Of a stretch of DNA of 64,000 nucleotides, positions 9,479 to 18,837 are shown piece by piece. Made by a program: the position numbers and the translations under genes. The notes beneath the pieces are model-generated. The model was not told the origin of the DNA and made no database searches. It was given only the letters and a program-made list of their open reading frames with translations. The stretch comes from Rhodoferax sp. PAMC 29310. GTDB taxonomy: Bacteria; Pseudomonadota; Gammaproteobacteria; Burkholderiales; Burkholderiaceae_C. Within the stretch, counting starts at the first letter, position 1. Every line of letters begins with the position of its first letter. Location: assembly GCF_017948265.1 (NCBI RefSeq), contig NZ_CP072852.1, positions 2,914,001 to 2,978,000 of the forward strand. The letters are read 5' to 3'.

Positions 9479-9712
9479 ACTGGCTGGACTTGGGGTTTTG
9501 CCTGGACTTGGGGTTTTGCCAAAACGGTGACTCAGCCTCGCTGGCGGGTAGCTATGCGCCCGGCATACCCGGCGCACCGCTAATCTCTCTTGTGAACAGC
9601 GCATTTTGGCGGTGGCACGGCCTTACTGCGGGCGCGGTGCGGGTTTCTACGTGGGGCGAGGGCTTTTCCAAGGGGCGATACTTGGCCTCATGCGGTTGAA
9701 TTTCCTATTCGT

Positions 9713-10293
9713 ATCGCCCCAGGTTTCGTGGAGGCTCAAATCTCTGCGTGGATTTGGCCATGAACAAGTCAAACAAGCCGTCACCTGAAGTGCGCCAACG
9801 CACTGTACGCATGGTGCTCGAAGATCGAGGGGAATATCCCTCGCTATGGGCAACCATTGAGTCCATTGCCCCCAAGATTGGCCGTGTTCCCCAAACCTTG
9901 AAGGAATGGGTCCGCCAAGCATGAAGTTGACGCCGGAGCCCCTCCAGGTGTTACCAGCGACGAACGTGAACGGGTCAAAGCACTTGAGCGTGAAGTCAAG
10001 GAATTACGCCGAGCCAACGAAATCCTGAAGCTGGCGCGCGCTTTTTTTGCATTGGCGGAGACGGGCCGCCGACTCAAGTCTTAAAAGGCTTTGTAGACCA
10101 ACATCGCGATACCTACGGGGTCGAGCCCATCTGCAAAGTTCTGCAGATTGCCCCGTCAGGCTACCGTCGCCATGGTGCCCGGCAGCCCAACCCTGAGCTG
10201 CGCTGCGTACATGCCAAGTCAGACAACACCCTCAAGCCGGGGATCCAGCGGGTATGGCAGGCCAATATGCGGGTCTACGGTGCAGATAAGGTC
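9713..10293 (+). mobile_element. IS3-family element remnant (orfA frameshifted, orfB truncated)
   Basis: OrfA starts at ATG 9760 ([14 protein letters not shown]) and reaches a TGA at 9922. Removing one A near 9921 restores the normal continuation E-V-D-A-G through the leucine-zipper region ([19 protein letters not shown]) to TAA at 10084. OrfB follows as Y-G-V-E-P-I-C-K-V-L-Q-I-A-P-S and breaks off after V-Y-G-A-D-K-V near 10293, before the DDE catalytic core. The left end is cut by the IS91-like unit. It cannot transpose on its own. Confidence 0.8.
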
Positions 10294-10321
10294 GCCGCAA
10301 CAAGCCAGCAAAAACAAACTA

Positions 10322-10379
10322 ATTGCTATTAATTCAGTAGTTACTTACGCACGTATTCATTGGTCTAGATGGCTAAATG
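10322..10379 (+). repeat. Dispersed ~57-bp repeat, copy R4
   Basis: TTGCTATTAATTCAGTAGTT, ACTTACGCACGTATTCATTG, GTCTAGATGGCTAAATG. It sits between the IS3 remnant and the 3' end of the racemase gene. Confidence 0.65.
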
Positions 10380-10399
10380 ATAGGTAAAAACACCCAAAA

Positions 10400-11125
10400 T
10401 CAGGCGGGGAAGGCGTTTTTGCGATTTTTAGCCAGCTCGGCCAGCCACCAGGCCACGCAAGCCCGCGCCAGTGCAGAGGTGGTGTCTACACACTGGGCGC
10501 GCAGGGGTGACTGAACCGCATCTAACGCCAGGGGCGTTTCAGTACAGGCTAAAACCACCGCGCCTGCGCCTTGGCTTAACAGAGCCTGCACGGCTTGCTG
10601 TATCAGTTGGCCACCCCGCGCGGCCTGGCCAGCCTTGACGAGGTCAATGCCAGGCAATATCAACGAGTCTATCGTGGCGTCATCTGGCAGCAGAGCTCTG
10701 TAGCCCGCGTTTTGCAGCGGCGCATCAAAAATCTTGGCCGCTAGCGTAGCGCGGGTGGCGATGATGCCGATGGTTACGCCCGGCGCGGCCAGCTTACCTA
10801 CTTCTGCGATGCTGGCCGTGACGATGCTGATGAAAGGCACGCTGCAACCTTTCACCAAATCGGCAGCCCAATAATGAGCCGTGTTGCAGGGCATGGCCAG
10901 AGCCGTTACGCCGGCGGCAATGAGCCGGTCACGCCCGGCCAGCAGCTCGGGGAGTGGGGAGCGTCCGCCAGCCAAAATAGCGGGAGGCCGTGAGGGGATG
11001 CGCGGGTCTGACTGAATCAGCAGCGGCACATGGTCTGCATCGCCTTTGGCGGGCGTGGCAGCGAGCACTTTGCTGAAAAAATCAACCGTGGCCAAGGGCC
11101 CCATGCCGCCTAAAACACCAATCAT
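10400..11125 (-). CDS. Aspartate/glutamate racemase-family protein
   Basis: A 241-residue cofactor-independent amino acid racemase with the two catalytic cysteines of the family: M-P-C-N-T-A-H-Y (C80) and L-A-C-T-E-T-P-L (C194), plus the N-terminal G-V-L-G-G-M-G-P loop. It is the last gene of the minus-strand sulfonate cluster, 24 bases after the YeiH-type exporter. Cysteate is the sulfonate analogue of aspartate, so I infer that this enzyme may interconvert D- and L-cysteate (or a related sulfonate) to supply the L-specific lyase. A plain aspartate racemase remains possible. Confidence 0.88.
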   Translation of the reverse strand: MIGVLGGMGPLATVDFFSKVLAATPAKGDADHVPLLIQSDPRIPSRPPAILAGGRSPLPELLAGRDRLIAAGVTALAMPCNTAHYWAADLVKGCSVPFISIVTASIAEVGKLAAPGVTIGIIATRATLAAKIFDAPLQNAGYRALLPDDATIDSLILPGIDLVKAGQAARGGQLIQQAVQALLSQGAGAVVLACTETPLALDAVQSPLRAQCVDTTSALARACVAWWLAELAKNRKNAFPA

Positions 11126-11149
11126 GTTGCCAGCCCCATTTAATGCGTG

Positions 11150-12163
11150 TCAGTGGGTCGCCATCAAGTAACCGCCTGTCAAAAATGCCAAGCCAAGCGT
11201 GACCAAAAAAATCATTGCTACAGGCCGCCAGCCAAGCTGAGTGACGTCTTTCAAAGATGTTTTCAAGCCCACGCCAGCAATGGCCAATACCAAAAACGCC
11301 TGCGACACATTAGATGCGCCAGACTGAACTGCGCTAGGCACCCAGCCTGTGCTGTTGACGAGCATCAGCACCACAAACGCGACTGTAAACCAGGGCAACA
11401 ACGGTGTTTTAACGGCGCTGCCAGCATCGGCCAGGCGTTTGCGCACCACCAATGAAATAACCACCAGAACCGGCATTAAAAACGCCACCCGCATCAGCTT
11501 GGTGATGGTGGCGGCGTCGCCCGCCTGGGGCGACAAGCTGTAGCCCGCACCGACGACCTGCGCTACGTCATGAATCGTCGCGCCAATGAATTGGCCGGCC
11601 ATCACCGCGTCAAAACCCAGCCACTGCGTGATAAGCGGGTAGACCACCATGGCAGCAGTTGACAACGTGGTAACGCCCACCACGGTCAGCGTGGTGTCGC
11701 GCTCCAAATGGGGGGTTTTGGGCAACACGCTGGAGATAGCCAACGCCGCCGATGCACCGCAAATAGCGGTTGCGCCACCTATCAGCACGCCCAGACTGCT
11801 TTCGACTTTGAACAGCCGTGCCAGCAGCAAGCCAAGTGCAATCGTCAGCGTGACAGCAACCATCAACGCCACCACGGTTTGCCAGCCCAGCGCCACGACA
11901 TGGTCAATTGTCAGCCGCAAACCCAGCAACGCCACGCCAAGGCGCAGCACCGTGCTCGACGCAAACTGGATGCCCGCTGCGCAGCGCTTGTCTTCACTGA
12001 TGAAATGCAAAGCCAGGCCGAGCAGCAGCGCAAACAACAGCATGGAGCCTTTGTAGTGGCTGCCCAAAAAAGCGGCTGCCATGGCTACGAGGGCCGTGAC
12101 CAGCAGGCCGGGGATGAGCGTTTTCGCGAACGCGATGGCCGCTGGCGGCGTGAGTGTTGTCAT
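11150..12163 (-). CDS. YeiH/UPF0324-family putative sulfite/sulfate exporter (CuyZ-like)
   Basis: A 337-residue integral inner-membrane protein with about ten hydrophobic helices of the UPF0324 (YeiH) family. Signature stretches are L-L-L-G-L-A-L-H-F, R-L-G-V-A-L-L-G-L-R-L-T and G-A-T-A-I-C-G-A-S-A. Members encoded beside sulfo-lyases (CuyZ/SuyZ) are thought to export the sulfite or sulfate released from sulfonates. It lies 12 bases downstream of the cysteate-lyase gene, which fits that role. Family assignment is strong; the transported ion is inferred from context. Confidence 0.9.
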   Translation of the reverse strand: MTTLTPPAAIAFAKTLIPGLLVTALVAMAAAFLGSHYKGSMLLFALLLGLALHFISEDKRCAAGIQFASSTVLRLGVALLGLRLTIDHVVALGWQTVVALMVAVTLTIALGLLLARLFKVESSLGVLIGGATAICGASAALAISSVLPKTPHLERDTTLTVVGVTTLSTAAMVVYPLITQWLGFDAVMAGQFIGATIHDVAQVVGAGYSLSPQAGDAATITKLMRVAFLMPVLVVISLVVRKRLADAGSAVKTPLLPWFTVAFVVLMLVNSTGWVPSAVQSGASNVSQAFLVLAIAGVGLKTSLKDVTQLGWRPVAMIFLVTLGLAFLTGGYLMATH

Positions 12164-12175
12164 CAGGGCAGATTT

Positions 12176-13186
12176 TTAAAGCGGCTTCAAACCACTGAAC
12201 GCATCCATGTAGCCGTACAGTGCCACCGAGCCGCCAGTGTGCAAGAACACCACGTTCTGGCCCTTCTTGAAATGACCCTTGCGGCACAGGTCAATCAGCC
12301 CGGCCATGCCTTTGCCTGAATACACCGGGTCCAGCAAAATGCCTTCGAGACGCGCCATCATGGTCACGGCTTCAACCATACCGGGGGTCGGCACGCCATA
12401 GCCGCCGCCCACGTAGTCGCAGTTGGCCATGACGCTTTCACGGCTGACGCTGCCGGGCACGCCCAGCAGTTCAGCGGTTTTAACGGCCAGGTTGTAGACA
12501 CTGGTTTCTTGCGCTTCTTTGGGTGCGCGCACGCCAATGCCAAGCACGGGAATCTGGCTACGGGTACCTTCAAGACCGACCACCAAGCCCGCTTGCGTGC
12601 CTGCACTGCCGGTGGCGTGGGTGATGCAGTCGATGCGCAAATCCTGCGTGTTGAACTGGTTGACCATCTCTAACGCGCACACCACATAGCCCAGCGCGCC
12701 AATCGGGTTAGAGCCGCCGCCAGGAATGATGTAAGGCTTTTGACCCTTGGCACGCAGCTCGTCAGCCAACTTGGCCATGGCGGCGTTCATGTCGGTTCCG
12801 CCGGGTAATTCTTGCACATTAGCGCCATACAAATGGTCAAGAAAGACGTTGCCCGACTGCTTGTAGTTTTCAACTTTGGAGCCGGTGCGGTCTTCCAGTA
12901 AAATCTCGCACTTCATGCCCATCTTGGCGGCGATAGCCACCGTTTGGCGCGCGTGGTTGGACTGGGTGGCGCCCTGCGTGATGATGGTGTCTGCGCCATG
13001 CTTGACGGCATCAGCCATTAAAAACTCCAACTTGCGGGTTTTGTTGCCGCCCGAGCCAAGGCCGGTGCAGTCGTCACGCTTGATGTACAGGTTAGGCCCG
13101 CCCAGGGCTTCGGTCATGCGAGGCATGAACTCCAGCGGCGTCGGGCCGTGGGTGATGTGAACGCGGGGGAAGTTGGTGAGTTTCAT
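12176..13186 (-). CDS. cuyA: L-cysteate sulfo-lyase / D-cysteine desulfhydrase family (CuyA-like)
   Basis: A 336-residue PLP enzyme of the ACC deaminase/D-cysteine desulfhydrase family. The PLP lysine is in [10 protein letters not shown] (K49 or K52), followed by [12 protein letters not shown] and a G-S-A-G-T-Q-A-G-L phosphate loop. CuyA splits L-cysteate to pyruvate, ammonium and sulfite. The N-terminus (I-K-R-D-D-C-T-G) and T-Q-G-A-T-Q resemble CuyA more than E. coli DcyD. A UPF0324 exporter directly downstream and a TauABC-type uptake system upstream support CuyA over a cysteine-detoxifying desulfhydrase. Specificity is inferred from family and context. Confidence 0.85.
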   Translation of the reverse strand: MKLTNFPRVHITHGPTPLEFMPRMTEALGGPNLYIKRDDCTGLGSGGNKTRKLEFLMADAVKHGADTIITQGATQSNHARQTVAIAAKMGMKCEILLEDRTGSKVENYKQSGNVFLDHLYGANVQELPGGTDMNAAMAKLADELRAKGQKPYIIPGGGSNPIGALGYVVCALEMVNQFNTQDLRIDCITHATGSAGTQAGLVVGLEGTRSQIPVLGIGVRAPKEAQETSVYNLAVKTAELLGVPGSVSRESVMANCDYVGGGYGVPTPGMVEAVTMMARLEGILLDPVYSGKGMAGLIDLCRKGHFKKGQNVVFLHTGGSVALYGYMDAFSGLKPL

Positions 13187-13222
13187 GGGGTACTTTCTGT
13201 TGTGGTTAAAATGGGTTGAAAA

Positions 13223-14473
13223 TTAATTTGAAGTGCCAGCAATGGCCGTTGCGACGGCGACGATTTGGCCGATCAGCAGGCAGTCGGCGTCAGTCAATGA
13301 CAGCGGCGTGCGCAAGTCCATCAACTGGTTTAAAACCGCCTTCGAATTGGGAATGTCTGGCTTAGCTTGCAGGTAATGCCAGTGCTCGTAATTGCTGGTG
13401 AACGCCACCGGGGTTGGCGTGCCAAACCACTTGATGTACAGGCCGCGCAAACTGCATTCTTTGAGGAATCGCTCAATCTGAGGCGGATCTAAATCAAGCG
13501 TGAACTGAATCGAGCTGGCGATGAATTCTTCCTTCGCATCGCGCGGAGGAACAGACACGTTTACGGCTTTGGTCAGCTCCCGCCCCAGCGTGCTGTAAAT
13601 ATGATTCCAGCGCCGCCCGCGATCAGCCAATTGGCCAATTTGTGGGCGCAGCAAGGCGGCGGCCAGATTGGACATGCGCATGCTGAAGTTGGGCGTGACG
13701 TATTTCCAGCGCTCAAACACCTCGGATACGGGCTTCAAAATATGCTGGTCGTACATCATGTAGCAGCCCGACATCAAAATAGCTTGGGCTGCGACATCGT
13801 CGTCGTCGGTGACGAGCAGGCCACCTTCGCCAGAATTGATGTGCTTGTAGGTTTGCGCGCTGTAGCAGCCTACACGCCCCCAAGTGCCGGTGTGCTGGCC
13901 GTCCCACTTGGCACCCATGGTGTGGGCGCAGTCTTCAACGATGGCGATACCATGCTTGTCGCACAGGGCCCGCACCGCACGCAAGTCGGCAATGTGGCCG
14001 CGCATGTGGGAGAGCAAAAACACTTTGGCACCGCTGGTGGCTGCCTTGCGCTCCAGGTCGGCCATGTCGGTCATGTAGTCGCCACTGGCTTCAACCAGTA
14101 CAGCTTCAGCGCCCGCATGGGCAATGGCGCCGGGGACAGGTGACAGGGTAAAAGTGCTGGTCAACACCTTGTCGCCCGCCTTCACGCCAAGCGCCTTGAG
14201 CGCAATAAACATCGCTGCACCGCACGAGCTGACCGCGACGCAGTACTTGCTGCCCACGTATGCGGCGTAGTCTTGCTCCAGCAGCGAAGGCTCGGGGTAG
14301 CCTGAGCCCTGCTCACCGTAGCGGTGCAGCCTGCCCGAGCGCATCAGCGCCACCGCGCGCTCAATCGCTTCCTCAGAAATCGGCTCGGGCGTGCTCAGGT
14401 CTTTGCCAAACCACAAACCATCCGGTGCGCGCGACATGGTGGTTGGTGTGGCGTCTGTCAGTGTTGCAGACAT
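13223..14473 (-). CDS. DegT/DnrJ/EryC1/StrS-family PLP aminotransferase
   Basis: A type I-fold PLP aminotransferase of the DegT family, best known for aminating keto-sugars. Visible landmarks are S-S-C-G-A-A-M near residue 82-88, V-E-D-C-A-H-T-M-G (cofactor aspartate), and T-Y-K-H-I-N-S-G-E-G-G with the Schiff-base lysine (K210 from this start). ATG 14473 avoids overlap with the upstream gene; ATG 14524 would overlap it by 44 bases and add 17 residues. No sugar genes are nearby. It sits between an HpsN-type dehydrogenase and CuyA, so it may aminate or deaminate a C3 sulfonate, for example sulfopyruvate/cysteate or a keto-alcohol/cysteinolate. No DegT enzyme with that role is known to me. Confidence 0.85.
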   Translation of the reverse strand: MSATLTDATPTTMSRAPDGLWFGKDLSTPEPISEEAIERAVALMRSGRLHRYGEQGSGYPEPSLLEQDYAAYVGSKYCVAVSSCGAAMFIALKALGVKAGDKVLTSTFTLSPVPGAIAHAGAEAVLVEASGDYMTDMADLERKAATSGAKVFLLSHMRGHIADLRAVRALCDKHGIAIVEDCAHTMGAKWDGQHTGTWGRVGCYSAQTYKHINSGEGGLLVTDDDDVAAQAILMSGCYMMYDQHILKPVSEVFERWKYVTPNFSMRMSNLAAALLRPQIGQLADRGRRWNHIYSTLGRELTKAVNVSVPPRDAKEEFIASSIQFTLDLDPPQIERFLKECSLRGLYIKWFGTPTPVAFTSNYEHWHYLQAKPDIPNSKAVLNQLMDLRTPLSLTDADCLLIGQIVAVATAIAGTSN

Positions 14474-14480
14474 CACGGAA

Positions 14481-15809
<1,329 letters not shown>

Positions 15810-15838
15810 TCAATGATTTAGATCAATCTGGTGCGCAC

Positions 15839-16699
15839 TTAACCGCGACCTTTCCACGGTACGACGCGGCGCTCAACAAAGCGCACGAGGTGGTCAAAGG
15901 CATAAGCAATGATGGCAATCACCACAATCCCCATGATGACGATGGGCGTCTGTAAAAACCGGGAGGCTGACAACACCGTGTAGCCCAGGCCAGACGTTGC
16001 GGCAACCATTTCGGCCGCCACCAGCGTGGTCCAGCCAAAACCGATGCCCACACGCATGGCGGTAAATATTTCGGGCATGGCAGACGGCAAAATAACCATG
16101 CGAACCACCTGCCAGCGGGTGGCACCAAACGAATAGGCGGCGTGAATCTGCTCAATGGCGGCCGACCTGACGCCCGCACGCGCGCCCAAAGCCATCGGCG
16201 CGAGGACCGACAGGAAAATCAGCAGCACCTTAGACAACTCGTCAATCCCAAACCAGATGATCATCAGCGGCAGGTAAGCCAGTGGCGGAATCGGGCGGTA
16301 GAACTCAATCGGCGGGTCAAAAATGCCGCGTGCAACCGGGCTCATGCCCATGGCAATACCCAGCGGAATCCCGATGGCACAAGCCAGCAAGAACGCGCCA
16401 AACACCCGCAACGTGCTGACCCAGGTGTGCTCCCAAAAGCTGGCACCGGTAAAACCATCTCGGAGCATGGTCACAAAAGCGTCGATCACGGCCATTGGGG
16501 ACGGCAGGAAAAGAGGCTTGACGAAACCGATATAGGTAATAAACCACCAAAAAAGGAGCAAGCTGGCGATGACCACGGCGCTGATTTTCAAACTGTCGCC
16601 TTGACCAGGCACGCCATATATTTCGCCGGGCTTGGCTGGCTTGGCCTTCATGAGGCTGGCCCACAGGCCGTTGCCAGAATTTTCGGGGGTGTTACTCAT
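15839..16699 (-). CDS. ABC transporter permease, TauC/SsuC-type
   Basis: A 286-residue BPD-type permease with about six transmembrane helices and the family E-A-A-like cytoplasmic loop (in the segment after G-A-R-A-G-V-R). It pairs with the ATPase whose gene ends inside its start (8-base overlap, 16692-16699). The ATG at 16699 has an AGGAG seven bases upstream and is clearly the start. Similarity to nitrate/sulfonate/taurine permeases and the neighbouring sulfonate genes suggest uptake of an organosulfonate. Confidence 0.93.
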   Translation of the reverse strand: MSNTPENSGNGLWASLMKAKPAKPGEIYGVPGQGDSLKISAVVIASLLLFWWFITYIGFVKPLFLPSPMAVIDAFVTMLRDGFTGASFWEHTWVSTLRVFGAFLLACAIGIPLGIAMGMSPVARGIFDPPIEFYRPIPPLAYLPLMIIWFGIDELSKVLLIFLSVLAPMALGARAGVRSAAIEQIHAAYSFGATRWQVVRMVILPSAMPEIFTAMRVGIGFGWTTLVAAEMVAATSGLGYTVLSASRFLQTPIVIMGIVVIAIIAYAFDHLVRFVERRVVPWKGRG

Positions 16700-17486
16700 G
16701 AATGGCTCCTGCTTCGTCGGCAAAGATGATCTGCAAAATCTCTTCTCTGAGGGCAATAAATTCTGCGGACGCTTTGATCTCTCTAGCATTGCCAGTTTCA
16801 AAATAGCGCCGACTGAATGGCAAGTCGAAGACGTGTGAAATACGGCCAGGACGCGGCGACATCACGATCAGCTTGGTGCCCATGAACAGGGCTTCTTCAA
16901 CGCTATGGGTAATAAAAAATACCATCTTGCCGGTGTCGCGCCAGACTTTCAAAATCAACTCTTGCGCGCGCTCGCGCGTGAGCGCGTCCAGCGCGCCCAG
17001 CGGCTCGTCCATCAGCAAAATAGCCGGGTCACTGGTCAGTGCCCGGGCAATACCCACCCGCTGCTGCATGCCGCCCGACAGCTCATAAGTAGCCGATTGC
17101 TCAAACTGCTCCAGCCCCAACAGTTTGATAAATTCTCTGGCGATTTTTTCGCGCTTGGGTCTGTCGTGGCCTTGAATTTTCAGACCGAAGGCCACGTTGT
17201 CCAGTACGTTTAACCAAGGCAACAAGGCGTGCTTTTGAAACACCACCGAGCGGTCTGCGCCAGGGCCCGTGACGACGCGGCCATTCAAAGATATTTCACC
17301 CTCACTGGGTGCCATGAATCCAGCAATCAAGTTCAGAAGTGTTGATTTGCCGCAGCCTGAGGCGCCCAGTGCCACCACAAACTCTTTCTCATGAATCTCA
17401 AGGTTGATGTTTTTGAGCGCGTGAACAGACGGTTTACCGGGAACCGGATAAAACACAGATGCGTTTTTGATGGCGAGTGCTGACAT
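16692..17486 (-). CDS. ABC transporter ATP-binding protein, TauB/SsuB-type
   Basis: A 264-residue ATPase with Walker [10 protein letters not shown], signature L-S-G-G-M-Q-Q-R, Walker B I-L-L-M-D-E-P and the H-loop histidine in I-T-H-S-V-E-E-A. It energises uptake through the adjacent permease. The ATG at 17486 is preferred over a TTG at 17498. Its 3' end overlaps the permease start by eight bases, so translation is probably coupled. Confidence 0.93.
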   Translation of the reverse strand: MSALAIKNASVFYPVPGKPSVHALKNINLEIHEKEFVVALGASGCGKSTLLNLIAGFMAPSEGEISLNGRVVTGPGADRSVVFQKHALLPWLNVLDNVAFGLKIQGHDRPKREKIAREFIKLLGLEQFEQSATYELSGGMQQRVGIARALTSDPAILLMDEPLGALDALTRERAQELILKVWRDTGKMVFFITHSVEEALFMGTKLIVMSPRPGRISHVFDLPFSRRYFETGNAREIKASAEFIALREEILQIIFADEAGAIHE

Positions 17487-17513
17487 GCTGAGCCCCAAGG
17501 GTTAAAAGCACGC

Positions 17514-17540
17514 GCTGACCTGCTACCTGAACAGGTCAGC
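17514..17540 (-). promoter_or_regulatory. Inverted repeat in the binding-protein–ATPase gap
   Basis: GCTGACCTG (17514-17522) and CAGGTCAGC (17532-17540) form a perfect 9-bp stem with a 9-base loop between the substrate-binding-protein and ATPase genes. There is no U-run. Such intercistronic hairpins commonly stabilise the upstream binding-protein mRNA or attenuate transcription into the transporter genes. The function is inferred. Confidence 0.5.
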
Positions 17541-17561
17541 ACGCGAAGTGAGCAAGACGGA

Positions 17562-18560
17562 TTACTTGCCTGCAGCCGCTTTGGCAAACTCAGCGTTGAC
17601 AAACTTGGTGTAGCTGTCAGCCGCTGCGCTGATACGGCCGGCACCCTTGAGGAAGTCGGCGGTGGACTTGATGGTGGTGGCCGCACCGCCGGCCATCCAG
17701 GCTGCTGACATGTTCAAATCGCCATCAGGGTAAGTGGTGCCGTCCAGCATGGGCACGACAGCAGCTGGCGTGACACCTACGCTGGCAGCGACCGCTTTAA
17801 TTTTTTCTGAGTCAGCGTTCCACGCGGCTTTATTCTTCATGTAGTCACCATTGATTTCGTTCATGGCCTTCAAAAAGTTGACCAAGCCCGCACGGTTGGC
17901 TGCAGCAAATTTGTTAGTGGCAACCCAGGCATTGAAGGTCGAAAAGCCCGTTTTCGCAACCGCACCAGCGGTGACCATGACCTTGCCGTTTTCACGCAAT
18001 TTGGTTTGAACGGGAACCCAAACAAAAGCTGCGTCGATCGCGTTTTGAGCCCAAGCGGCAGCGATTTCAGAAGGCGACATGCCCATGACCGTCACATCCT
18101 TTTCCGTCAAATCGTACATTTTCAAAGCGCCCAAGAGCGAGAAGTGCGCGGTTGAACCAATTGGCACAGCAATTTTCTTGCCTTTCAAATCAGCTGGCTT
18201 TTCAATGCCTGAGCCGTTGCGGGTAACCAATGCCTCTGAGCTGTCAATGACTTTGCCCACAGAAATCATTTGATAGTCCAGGCCAGAGCTCAGGCCGGCT
18301 GACAGGGGCGTAGAGCCGATTTCAGAAATTTGAATACCGCCAGAGGCCATGGCCGCATTGACCTCAGCGCCTGAGGCGAACTGACGCCACTCAATGGTCC
18401 ATCCCGTGGCTTTTTCAAGCGCTCCGTTGGCAATTAGCGCTTTATAGGGAACAGGGTCGCCAAAGTGGCCAATGACCACTTTGGTTTGAGCCACGGCTTG
18501 CGAAAGCATGGTGAGCGTGAAGGCCGAGCCGATGAGCAGTGTTTTAAGCAGGTGTTTCAT
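17562..18560 (-). CDS. ABC transporter substrate-binding protein, TauA-type
   Basis: A 332-residue periplasmic binding protein with a clear signal peptide (M-K-H-L-L-K-T, a hydrophobic core, then Q-A-V-A-Q). It resembles taurine-binding TauA in the segments G-H-F-G-D-P-V-P and W-R-Q-F-A-S-G-A-E-V and in the later P-I-G-S-T-A-H. The ATG at 18560 precedes the signal peptide directly; an upstream extension to 18665 lacks signal-peptide sense. It is the first gene of the minus-strand cluster and faces the MocR-type regulator, from which it is separated by a region with paired operator-like repeats. The ligand is probably a small sulfonate. Confidence 0.92.
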   Translation of the reverse strand: MKHLLKTLLIGSAFTLTMLSQAVAQTKVVIGHFGDPVPYKALIANGALEKATGWTIEWRQFASGAEVNAAMASGGIQISEIGSTPLSAGLSSGLDYQMISVGKVIDSSEALVTRNGSGIEKPADLKGKKIAVPIGSTAHFSLLGALKMYDLTEKDVTVMGMSPSEIAAAWAQNAIDAAFVWVPVQTKLRENGKVMVTAGAVAKTGFSTFNAWVATNKFAAANRAGLVNFLKAMNEINGDYMKNKAAWNADSEKIKAVAASVGVTPAAVVPMLDGTTYPDGDLNMSAAWMAGGAATTIKSTADFLKGAGRISAAADSYTKFVNAEFAKAAAGK

Positions 18561-18668
18561 GGTGTCATCCAGGTAAAGAAGTTGCAGACGTGGTTGGGTT
18601 TGAAAGGGGCGCACCTGCAAACGCGCAAGTGACCAACGCGAATAGTAGGCAAATCTGATTTTCAAAAA

Positions 18669-18698
18669 TAGTGCCAGATTGATTTTGTTTTAGTGCCA
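18669..18698 (+). promoter_or_regulatory. Direct repeat, probable MocR/TauR-type operator
   Basis: Two copies of TAGTGCCA (18669-18676 and 18691-18698) lie 22 bp apart, about two helical turns, in the gap between the divergent TauA-type gene (start 18560) and the MocR gene. MocR/GntR regulators such as GabR, PdxR and TauR bind direct repeats of this kind. The site could serve both promoters. Confidence 0.55.
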
Positions 18699-18837
18699 AA
18701 ATGAAAACACCTAGGGTTTTTTATCGCGCCGTCAGAAAACGCACCATGTGGTTGCCAAGGCGCTTGCGGGAATACCCTTTGTTGGTGCAAAACGCCAAGA
18801 CGGTGCAGTAGAACTACGTTTTTTGAAGGGGTCCGCG

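Larger units (their letters stand above)
7710..9712 (+). mobile_element. IS91-like element with captured flank, copy 1
   Basis: A 2003-bp unit that, by eye, matches 27790-29792 base for base; similarity stops abruptly at both ends. It holds 48 bases of unknown origin, the 3' end of a CoA-transferase gene (7758-7886, minus strand), and an IS91-family element from about 7887 with a frameshifted transposase (8034-9478). A right-hand non-coding end includes a tandem CTGGACTTGGGGTTTTGC pair (about 9483-9520). IS91 elements move by rolling-circle replication and can carry flanking DNA when termination fails, which explains the captured gene tail. A G-C palindrome (CGGGCTGCAGCCCG, 7893-7906) lies just inside the left element end. 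The right end abuts an IS3 remnant. Confidence 0.85.
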
